From contig JADNYV010000001.1 in NCBI GenBank assembly GCA_015501055.1, positions 620,001-684,000 of the forward strand: 64,000 nt of DNA, written 5' to 3'. The translations under genes were made by a program, and so were the position numbers. Shown piece after piece: positions 49,229 to 59,052 of the stretch. This stretch comes from Mucidula mucida. Lineage: Eukaryota > Basidiomycota > Agaricomycetes > Agaricales > Physalacriaceae. Each line of letters opens with the position of its first letter. Positions within the stretch are counted from its first letter, which is position 1. The notes beneath the pieces were generated by a model. That model made no database searches. It was not told the DNA's origin and saw nothing but the letters and a program-made list of their open reading frames with translations.

Positions 49229-51305
49229 GATTGCGTGCGGTGTTCGTGAAAAAAGGTCGTAAGGAGTTGGAAGCACAAAAGCGCGTCGTAACGGCGAGGG
49301 TGATTATGAAAGGGCTCGGGCCGGCGAGCCGAACTCAGCTCTCGGCACGATGCGCGACGCGTCCATTAAACGCTTAGAATACCAACGCTCTTGCAGCAAA
49401 GTTATAGCGTTATATTCATTGGTATACGTGAGCCGAATCCACCTTCTGAAGTCAACGAGATCGAATCTAAAAACTCTACAGTCAAGTACCAGACGTCATA
49501 TTTCTCTTGTATCTACACGAAGTACTGTAAAAACTGATTTTGAGCAGCCATTGTCGTCTTCAGTTGAACAATTGTAAGGCTCACGGAGAACATGCTGTTA
49601 CAGGAGCGCTTTCTCTCGGATTCCGAATTTTTCTTCTGATCATCCTTGTAGAACTGTTGTAAAGAGTCTCGAAGAAATGCATATGTGTACTACGCCTGTA
49701 CCTCCCGCCAACAGAAATCTGCATTGAAACCTGCCATTGGCGGGACTGTCAAGTACGTACTTGATGTCGCCGACATATATGTTTTTGTGGGACGATTTGT
49801 CAGTAATAGCATGTAGCCAACGTCTCCCTATAGCGCCTCGTCTTCTTCCCTTGGGTAAAGATCGTCGTCAGAGCCCAGTATCGTTGATCCTGTCTAAAGC
49901 TCGGAGATCCGACTTTGGCAAATCATCAAAGAGATGCACGTGAGAGCGTTCTAAACTTCTAATGACCAATGCCCACCACGGTATGGTATGCCCTACGGGA
50001 AGCACGCTGATGCCTTTATGATACTGACTCTCACCTGAGTGTTACTCTTTTAAGGCCTTCGCTGAATTGCTGAGGACTCAGAGCCATACACACGATATGC
50101 AATTAGTAGAAGTTGACTCAACGCATACTCAGAATGGGTCAGGCCGAAGGAGTACCTGAGACACGCACACAGAGCTACTTGTCAATTCAGTCTGTTCCAC
50201 CACATGTCTCAGGCCACAAGAATAACCTAGAACCGCCTTTTCGCGTTAAGCGGCATCCATGTTGACGACTCGTACACAATGCGATGGTACGACACATGTC
50301 ATTCCTGCAAGGATTCATCAATCATCAACGCCATATCTGTCTGTAACGATAATTGAAGACTGGAAGTCAACCCGAGTGACGAATCCTACCGCCTCAATAG
50401 CAGGACGCATAAATAGAAAAGCGAGTCAATCTATTTCAAACAGCATACCTTATGCAACTTTCTTTTGGCCGAGCCGTTGGCTGAACTATGAGTGATAGGC
50501 AAAGGTGAACAGTGCCTTTTGATCAGAAGAGACGATCTGAGCTCACGTCGGAAGGTAAAGCAAAGACACCGCAATTATGTGCTAAGCACAGCTAAAAATT
50601 GACTTTCCACAGAAGGAGTCGAGCGAGCGTCCAAAATGAAGACGACCATAGCCGAAGAGGTACAGAGCAATATACGGGCAATTTCAGTTTATGATTGGTG
50701 CTGCCAGTGTACGAAAGAACACGCAAGAGAGTCACTGTAGCTCACCAGGAACTTGAAGAGCAAGGAACCCGTTCTGAACGCAAGTCCGATGATGAAACAG
50801 AAGCTTGTAATCGAGACCACCGAACCAGTCTCTGCCAGTCTTGCTCAGCCCCGAGTCCTTGCGATTCGGCATTATTACGGCGTCCACATGTAATACCGCT
50901 ACTTTGAAGAACGAATGAAAAGCGTGGAAGAGAGTGTCAGAATCATCTGACCACAGAGCGTCCGGAGTGTCATAAATCGCCAGTAGAGCTGAGAGTTGCC
51001 TAAGCTGCGGGATCACCACGAGGAAGTAGGAGAAAAGGAGGCAAGAAATCACATCTCGTACTGAGGTAGAGGTCATAACGCGTTGAAAACTTGAACGCAG
51101 GAAGAAAAGCTGCTTGATGATCGATGATCGAGATCAAGATCGAGACTGTTTCGGCAACCCGCATGAGGCGCACTCAGACGGCAGAATCAGCCCTGGATCA
51201 GTTTGTCTCTCAAGTGTCCGTACATAATGCCACATTTATCCTCTAGTATCACTAAAGCCCCGGTCTTCCCTCCCTCCCTATTCCCATCTGGTGCAGCCGT
51301 CGCTT
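49229..51305. other. Gene-poor 2 kb gap between DNM1 and the fucosyltransferase-like gene
   Basis: Apart from one weak minus-strand ORF (50732-51076), no coding sequence is supported here. ORFs are short and lack family motifs or consistent splice patterns. I looked for homeodomain helix-3 remnants (WFxNxR) and for transposon features and found none. At over 2 kb, this is the largest apparently empty stretch in an otherwise dense window. Confidence 0.45.
50732..51076 (-). CDS. Possible small uncharacterised protein
   Basis: The ORF is 114 codons from an ATG and starts MTSTSVRDVISCLLFSYFLVVIPQLRQL, with one hydrophobic N-terminal helix that could be a signal anchor. A GT-AG intron (after SFFK, about 45 nt) could change the later part. 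The first 58 residues look protein-like, while the remainder is less convincing. I know no homologue. This may be a lineage-specific gene, a remnant or chance. Confidence 0.25.
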   Translation of the reverse strand: MTSTSVRDVISCLLFSYFLVVIPQLRQLSALLAIYDTPDALWSDDSDTLFHAFHSFFKVAVLHVDAVIMPNRKDSGLSKTGRDWFGGLDYKLLFHHRTCVQNGFLALQVPGELQ

Positions 51306-53119
51306 ATGAACTTCAAGTACTCCCCGTTACACTCCAGGGCATCTTCCTCAGCCTCCGCCATGGAAGACGGATTAGATGTCTATCCGCGGAAACCGACTAA
51401 CTTTAGACGACCTCGTCTCGTCAATGTCGCGATCCTTTTAGGGCTTGCCTCGCTGTTATCCTTGGGTGTATGGACGATGCATCCATTCGGAGAGATGTCG
51501 CCGACGAGTGAAGCAGTAGCAGATGATCTTCTCGAGAGCCCGCCTTCCGTCGTGGAGGAGAACACCACATCCTGGAATACCCGAGTACTGCGTGGAGGAC
51601 CAGCGGCACATTTTAGAGGTGCGCGATCCTCAGAGTCTTGTCAGATCCAGTTGTACTCACCCTCACTAGATGCATTACGCCCTGACGTCAAGTATATAAC
51701 GTCGTGGCCTGCTGCAGGCTGGAGTAAGTGCCCAGAAATTTTCCTTTTCTATATGCTAATTCATTTCCTTCTCTTCAGCGAACGATGTAATGACAATGGT
51801 TCGTCCTTCCTTGTCTCTGTTATTTTCTGTTGGATTTACAAGAGATTTCTTGTAGGTAAACATGATTTACCTCGGTGTTATCACGGAAAGAGTACCTATT
51901 GTACCGCCATTTACTCCCTCACACGTCCTTCAAGACGGCGTCGCGTCAGAGATTCCTTTCGGCGACGTGTTTGACGTTCCGCGGATGCAAAAGTTAATGA
52001 ACACTCCGATTCTTGAATGGCGCGATGTCAAAAGTCAAGCCACCGGCGAGAGTGATGAGCTTGGGTGCTGGAATGTCTGGGAAGCCACTCAATATCACGA
52101 ACCATATCCCCGACGCAGTAGTGTTCCCGGCCTCTTGAAACTTGGTATGCATTTCTTTGCAATGTTTTTGGCTTGACTCAATATGCGTTAGATATTTCCT
52201 ATACCTTGGCTCCAAGTTGGATCAAACTCTATCCCAATTACGAACACGACTCGCATGCAACATTTTGGTCATTGGCGCGGCTTGCATACCCTGAAACCCG
52301 GGAAGCGAGTCTTGTTACACCTCTCCCCTCTCCGAATAATGTCTCCCTTCCTCCCGACGAACAACTTCTATGCTACGATTATCTCTACTATGTCTGTGCG
52401 CAGCAGGTAAGCTCAGAATAGCGCGTAGTCTCGATTCAACTAATCGCACTTTCTAGCCGTACGAATACGATTGGGAATACAGCCCGGCCTGGCGATTTGT
52501 TGCCCAACACATGCATTTTACTCCAGCGCTTGAGCATCTCGCGAACATATACATCAATCGAGCAATCGGTATTCCAGAAGATGAGCCCACTCCTCCCGTA
52601 AGTTGTTGAGTTCATTCTTTTCAGCGGCCAACTAAATATATTTCAGTATATCGGTATTCATGTCCGTCATTCCGATTTTGGTTATGCTTGCGGAGATTTG
52701 GCCAAGGAGATTGCTTCGCACCTCTATCGGCAATAGCGCGGCGGGTCCAAGAAGTCAAGGATGAAGTGATGGAGAAGAGCGGGCGCATCGTCGATCACGT
52801 CGTCGTAACTAGCGACGAGAAAGATCCTGCATGGTGGCAAGACGTCGCTAATTTGGGCTGGGTCGCGCCTGACCACAGTCAAACCATTCAGTTGTTTGGG
52901 CCATGGTACGTTATCATTAGCCCAATGTCGGTGGCCTGTCACTTACGTTCAAACCAGGTATCCCGTTCTTATTGACGCTGTCATCCAATCTGGGGTGTCG
53001 GATTTGTGGGGACGGCTCGGTCGACTATGTCCATTATCGCCGCAAGACGTACTGGCGCATGGCAGAATGGAGCTACGAGATATGTGGAATGGGGTAGGCC
53101 AGGGGCCGATGATCACTAG
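51306..53119 (+). CDS. Type II membrane glycosyltransferase, O-fucosyltransferase-like, with two apparent frameshifts
   Basis: The protein has a short cytosolic N-terminus, one membrane anchor (VNVAILLGLASLLSLGVW, about residues 43-60) and a lumenal region. The lumenal part resembles the agaricomycete O-fucosyltransferase-like family. Blocks are KYITSWPAAGWTNDV, MIYLGVITERVPIVPPF, PYEYDWEYSPAWRFVAQHM, YIGIHVRHSDF (the GDP-sugar-binding HxR motif) and VVVTSDEKDP. The C-terminal motif GFVGTARSTMS and the ending WGRPGADDH then TAG at 53117-53119 are in a third frame. Two single missing bases explain this: one near 52707-52710 (before DCFAPLS) and one in the G run at 52992-52995. The gene is either misread or recently damaged. 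The donor sugar and acceptor are unknown. Confidence 0.78.
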
Positions 53120-54402
53120 GACTTTTCGGGCTATCTACCATCCTCCTACATTGGACAGGACTGCATCATTTCACAGTAATAACACAACTTGTATTGATAC
53201 GCTACATCGACTACTGAACTATCAGAATTTGGTTTCCAATCACTTACAGACCAGTACTTTGACGAGAGTTTTGTAACACATTGTGGCGTACGGTTCGTCA
53301 TGCTCACACTCCTCGAAATGCACGGTGTCATGGCGCATGATTGACGGACATTTGAGTATGGTGCTACACGTTTGCCACTAGAAGGGCAGAAGCTGAGCAC
53401 TGATGTTGCTCCTTCGGGCCTTGGAAGGCCCAGTGCTAGTACCGGCAGTTCCCGGATCTCTCGAACTTGAAGGTGTCGAGAAAGCTAGTCGTCAATTATA
53501 TCCATTCAGAGGATGTCCAACTATCCGACTGGCTTTGACTTTTGTACATCGGCGTCACTCTTCAGTTCGGCATCGTCAGATATGCAGATTAGTTTAGTGT
53601 TAAGGAACATGGCATCTAACACTTCCATGGACAACAGTACAACGAGCCTCACCTTCACAATTCTCAAAAAACGGGTCCTTGCCCGGTGAGAAGTTTAGTT
53701 GAAGGAACTATGGTCTTCCAACACTGAATCCACCGATACGTCCAGCTGAACACGACTCGGATGTCTCTCGCCTCGCAACATCTGAATACTTACTGAGGAT
53801 GGCCGCGGGACGCTGCCAGTAAAGCGCGCCTCTGAAGGTGAAACTGGGAAGAGGCAGAGAAGGTGCGAGTGGAAGTACTAGCAAACCGCCGCGACGAAGA
53901 TGAGCCACAGATAGATACGGTCCACTGTCCATCCTGTAGCACGTCCATACGCCAAGGAAAGTGTAGGGATGAGTGGAGATTCCCGAAGTCCTCGTAGCTT
54001 CGCGAATTTGCCAATCTCGAAGGGGAAGCGTCGCGAAAAAGAAGCGAGCTTAGGGGAGAACACACGTGTTCGCGAGGAGCGACTGTGGTGGGAGACAGGA
54101 GCCTAGATGGCGGGAGTTGGCGACGGAATGGTATTCTGAGTGTAGTATTATTCCAGCAAGTATTAGGTGGTTCACAGAGGGCATTGAGGCAAAACCAAGG
54201 ATCGAAAGTAACAAGAACGAATGAACGGCAAACGCCGACGCGAGCAAGTCGCCGATCTAGCTCTTGGTCAACGGCGGAGTCTGAAACTTCCTTTCTCCTC
54301 GCCGTCATCATTGCTCCTTGACGGTGGAGACATTCCTTCTCGCCTTGCGCTCAGCGGCGAGCCACTTTCCTTTGCAATCACTTCGTTCTTGCAGGGACAA
54401 GG
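53120..54402. other. Gene-poor gap between the two glycosyltransferase genes
   Basis: These 1.28 kb show no supported gene. The longest ORF (53790-54311, minus) is Arg/Ser/Pro-rich without a motif and overlaps others in every frame. I see no repeat. Confidence 0.4.
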
Positions 54403-55962
54403 ATGCTTTACTTGACATCAGATGATTTCCCCATATGTGCGTACCCTGTTCTACCCTGAGAGAATTTTGACCCCAACAACCACCCACACAGTCGTGCCGT
54501 TCGGGCTGATTGGGTATGTTGCTCGCCTATCGTCATTCTGCTCTGCTTCACGTTGAATGCCAGGTTCTATCGTTACTTCTGGTATATCATCCGCATATCC
54601 GCATCATTTGCATATCGCCCAGTTCCTCTGCCCACCAATCCTACGTACACCCCCTCTGAAGACGTCACTATCATCGTCCCAACCATCGATGCCGGACCAG
54701 AATTCATCGCGGCGGCACGCTCCTGGCTCGCGGGAGCTCCGCCTAAAGAGATCATTATTGTCACTGAAGAACGCATGCTTGAACCCCTACGCGCTCTAGC
54801 GGAAGAGGTAGACAAAGAAAGAATCAAGGTCATGACGGTCCCGTTTGCGAACAAGCGGCTGCAGATGGCGGCAGGCATCAAAGCGGCACAGACGGACATT
54901 CTTGTTTTCGCAGATGACGATGCGCTTTGGCCGCCGACGCTCCTGCCATATGTTCTTGCCTGTTTTGAGGATCAACGGATTGGTGGCGTCGGAACCTCCC
55001 AACGTGTTCAATCAGTTGGAGACAAGATGACTGTTTGGGAGGTTCTTGCCGCGTTCCGCCTTACCATCCGTAACATCGAAATTTCTGCGTCAACGCACAT
55101 CGACGGCGGAATTCCCTGCTTGTCGGGCCGTACTGCCGCGTACAGGACGATTATCTTGAAGGATCCCGAGTTTCTGTGGGGATTCACGCACGATTATTGG
55201 TTGGGTAAATATCAGCTCAATAGCGGCGACGATAAGTTTTTGACGCGGTGGATGGTTTCTCGCGGATGGGCAACGTACGTGCAATGCTGCAAGGAGGCGG
55301 AGCTTCTTAGCACGATGAAGCCGAACTGGCGATTCTTGAAGCAAGTTCTGAGGTGGACACGGAACACATGGCGTAGCGATCTCCGCAGTCTTTTCACGGA
55401 GCGGTTTATATGGACGGCACATCCCTATGTGGCTTATACGATGGTGGACAAGCTTTTCAATCCCTTTACACTCCTTGTTGGACCTTGTCTTGTGGCATAT
55501 GTAGTATACAAGAGTACGATTCCGGTGGAAGATGGTGGCTACCATTTGCCGTGGTGGAACGTGATGTACGTACGCGTTCTTTCGCTTGGCCTCCGTTGAC
55601 ATTGCTGTAGTTTGAGTTATCTCGTCTGGTTGACTGCTACACGTACGGCGAAGCTCCTCCCGCATCTTTGGACGCGTCCTCAGGATGTGATCTATGTCCC
55701 TGCGTTTATCCTGTTTGGATATTACTTTGCGATCATGAAATTGTACGCGTTGTGCACGTTACATGAAGTGCGTATTCTGTTTTCTTCCTTATCTTTCTAA
55801 TCGTCCACTTTCATGTAGACCGGGTGGGGCACGCGTGCCGGAATCGGCGATATCGGCGCTGCAACTGCGGCGATGGATAAAGAGAAGGAGGAAAAGAGCC
55901 CGTTCCGCGATGAGAATAGGGAAGTGGGCAGTGTGGGCTATGAGGCTGGTAGAGATAGGTAA
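54403..55962 (+). CDS. CPS1: Family 2 glycosyltransferase, Cps1/hyaluronan-synthase-like
   Basis: This is a membrane processive glycosyltransferase like Cryptococcus Cps1 and type 2 capsular polysaccharide synthases. ATG 54403 gives MLYLTSDDFPI, joined through two introns to VPFGLIG and FYRYFWYIIRI, a membrane helix. The GT2 catalytic domain has VTIIVPTIDAG, EIIIVTEE, ILVFADDDALWPP with the metal-binding Asp cluster, GIPCLSGRTAAYR, NSGDDKFLTRW and the QVLRW motif (QxxRW). C-terminal membrane segments follow (NPFTLLVGPCLVAYVVY, DVIYVPAFILFGYYFAIMKLYAL). The charged tail ends GRDR with TAA at 55960-55962. It is about 475 residues. The polymer made is not determined by sequence. Confidence 0.87.
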
Positions 55963-56848
55963 AGAAAGGACTATAAGCGATTATTGTCGTGGAGGTTGGC
56001 ATCTGGACTTGGACTTTTTCTTGGGACGCTCGAGCTTGTTGTGATACTACCATTATACATCGGATTGTCATAAGTACTTTGCATTACATACATAATAGAC
56101 ATGAATAGTATAATCAATTTCTGGTACATAAACCTTTGAGTGCCGGCTAGCTATGGTAACCTGCTTGGTGGAACCAAATTGTGGCGCAATGTGATGGCAA
56201 GTGGAGCGTCGTGTCGCGTCTCTTTTCACACCGACTCGCCTGCCATCGAACGATTAACGCATAATCCACGTACAACTTGTCAACGACATTTTGAAAGGGA
56301 TCTATGACCGCAAAACATCAAGTGGGCACGAGAATTTTCGATAACAATTCGAGATCTAGAGATACGATACAAGTAAAGCAAGAGACAAGAGTACATAAAT
56401 AGGAATAAATACAGATACAGTATGCAGCATGATAACGAGAAAAGCATTAGACAAGTTGGCAAAGCAAGGCGACAATAACGAGAAAACCATGAGTAGCAGT
56501 AGGAGATGTGACGAGAAAGTAGTACAACGATAGCGAGAAATAACAGCAATGACAAAACACAGCTATTGGAGAGCAATTAAAGTGATTTTTTCATGTAAGT
56601 GGAGAGCACTTGATGCGGTTTTGTTGAATGTGATCACGGCGACATGAAGACAACGGTGACGAGCGCCACAAAAGGCGACAGTCGGAGACCATTCAGGAGA
56701 GTAGGCCCTGTGAGAAGACACCAGATGATGTACAGCGCAGCAAGGCACGAATGCCATGCGCCACAGAACGGACGACCTTCCTCAAACTCGAGGCGGGATT
56801 TAGAGCGGCAGCGAGGCCAAGACGAGAACCGAGAACACTCCCGGTCAT
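55963..56848. other. Intergenic between CPS1-like and HD2 (convergent 3' flanks)
   Basis: These 886 bp contain A-rich, simple-looking sequence (about 56330-56560) but no gene that I can support. ORFs on the minus strand are low complexity (Leu/Ser/Tyr-rich) and arise from that composition. Confidence 0.4.
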
Positions 56849-58859
56849 CTAGAACATGTTCCCCATCTGTGGCAGCAGACCCCAGTTCATACTGGGCATC
56901 CCATAGCCCATGTTCGTGTTCATCCCAAGGCCCATAGACATGTTCATATCCATCCCGTACCCCATGCCCATATCCATGGGCATGCCAAGGTTAACGTTCA
57001 TAGGCATAGGATATCCCAAGTTCGGATCGAAACCCATACCGATCACACCGTACGCGTCTCGTCCAGCGACGCTGAAGCCCTCAACAGCCAGCTTGACGTT
57101 GGGTTGTGGGACTTGGGGTTGCGGCTCGGGACCACCGAAAAGACTATCCATGTCGTCATCATCTTCGGATGAAGCAGACGAATTGGATGTAAGGGACGGC
57201 GTGCGGGAGGAGGTGGACGAGATGGAAGAAGATGACGCGTGCGAACGGAGCGACGATCTCGACGGTGCAGGGGCCTTGACGTGTGATTGAGTTTGAGTAG
57301 GATACGGCTCGTACCGCGGCGCAGCCGTCGGTGTCCGCTTCTCCCCAAGCCTCTTCTTCTTTTCCTTCTCCTTCTGCCTCCGTTTCTCCTTCTTGGCCTG
57401 TTGCTCCCTCTCCCTCTCCTCCTCCGCCTTCCTCCGAGCTCCTTCTCCTCTCTTATAATCCAGTGCCGTCTGCCACGCGCCACGCTGGCTTCTCACATAC
57501 CACCGCACGTCCATTGTCAACGCAAGTGTAGCGGCACCAGAGCGTTCACGCTCGTCATCATCCCCCGCATACTCTCCATACACCCTCTGACCGAGGTCCC
57601 CGAAATGGACGCGGCCAGGATCACTGAACATTTCGGTGATGAGGCGCACGCTGGCTTTCACGTCTTTTCTCGTCGGCACAGGTTGCGGGATATGCGCAGG
57701 TGGCGCTGGTGTAGGGTGCACGGTCGTTCGCTGGGAATACGGTGCTTTCAAGGCGGAAAAGTCGAACGTAATTTCGCCCGCTTTCCGTTGAGCCGCCCAC
57801 TCCTCCATGGTCTGCGATGGAAGAGGCGCTTTCAAGGCGAGACAGTCGACTGGGGAGCCCCGCTCTACGATGTCGGCGTTCTCCCTTTCGATGACAGTTC
57901 GTCCAACGACCTTGCCTCGTTCCCAAAGTCCCGACAGGCCAAAGCTTCCCCAACCAGTCGCCCATCTCCACTTCTTCTCTTCATCCTCCTTGCGTTTCTT
58001 TTCTAGCCCACTCGCAGTTTCGTCGGGGGATAGTCCGACACCGTAGTAGCCCTTGAGCGGGACATACGATGTGAATTCGTTGATTTGCTTGAGAAGGTCA
58101 GCGGGTACACCCTTGGCGGCTTTATCCTTGTAATGTGCCTTTTGTAAATTGACACCGGTTTGCTTTCGCACGACGGCACGGCGGTTCTGGAACTGCACAA
58201 CATCAGTATCTATGAAATGATCAGGGGAACGAAAACCGGTAATGCTTACCCAAACATCTATCTGCCGCTCAGACATAAGACCCTTTTCGGCCATTATCCG
58301 TTTGTCGGAAGCGGGAGGGAAAGGATTCCAGAGGAAATACGTAGTCAAAATGGGAATGAATGCCTGCAGAGGAATGGGTCAGCGTAGGAAAAAAAATCAA
58401 GGACCCAGGAAAACATACATTGTTGAATGGCTTGGACGATGTGCTTGGGATGGTTGATGCCGCTTGTATCGAGCGAGCAATTTCCTCTTTGGTCTTGTAA
58501 TGTTGTTCCATGACACCAGGTAAGGCCTGCTGAACGAATCTCTTTCGTAACATATCCGCAAACTTTTCCGGTATGTTGAGACGTAGCAAGTCTGTCCCAA
58601 ACGATTTACGCGCGTTATCGAAGGCTCGTTGATACCCTTCTCGTAGTTCCTGTATAGAACGAGCGAGAACTGTACGCAGCTCTGGAAAGACTGAAGTATC
58701 GTCAAGTTCAGCTTGGACATCGTGTGGTAACTCGAGGATGAGAACATATGGCGGTGGAGGTGCTGATTGCGAGGAGTGAGAAGGCCGAACGGAGGTAAGG
58801 GCTTGCTTGAATAACGAAGAGATTTGGCTGATGCGCTGGTAGCGCTGGGTATCCGACAT
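56849..58859 (-). CDS. HD2-type homeodomain mating-type protein
   Basis: This is a typical-homeodomain partner of the basidiomycete A (HD) mating-type system. HD2 binds HD1 from a different allele, and the heterodimer regulates sexual development. ATG 58859 starts MSDTQRYQRISQISSLFKQAL, a helical N-terminus expected to carry allele specificity. The homeodomain lies at about residues 140-198: FIPILTTYFLWNPFP, ERQIDVW, then FQNRRAVVRKQTG. W48, F49, N51 and R53 are intact, and an intron falls exactly between W and F. A Lys/Glu-rich helix and Ser-rich and acidic (EDDDDMDSLFG) stretches follow. The last 50 residues are Met/Gly/Asn-rich. Total is about 632 residues in three exons; TAG is at 56849-56851. 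It is divergent from HD1. Confidence 0.92.
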
Positions 58860-59052
58860 CCTGTACGGGAGGGAGAAGAGTGCGTTTCGGGAGATCACTA
58901 CCTTGACAGGATATTTAGGACTCCGAAGAACAATGGATTAAGGGTGTTTGGCTATATTTGACAACAGATACTACGGCACGTCTCGGCACAGATTGTATAT
59001 CACGCTTGTGAAGCGCCTTGAGCCTTCCAACTCCCACGACTGTGCACTCACT
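58860..59052. promoter_or_regulatory. Divergent promoter between HD2 and HD1
   Basis: Only 193 bp separate the two start codons, the arrangement normal for HD pairs. I can name no binding site with confidence. Regulation by shared elements is inferred from the geometry. Confidence 0.5.

Noticed and set aside
49229..51305. Remnant homeodomain or transposon in the large gap
   Set aside because: I found no WFxNxR-type helix, terminal inverted repeats or transposase-like segment on either strand by eye.
53790..54311. Minus-strand ORF of 173 codons in the gap before CPS1
   Set aside because: It is rich in Arg/Ser/Pro in the manner of chance frames, overlaps several other ORFs and shows no conserved motif or splice pattern.
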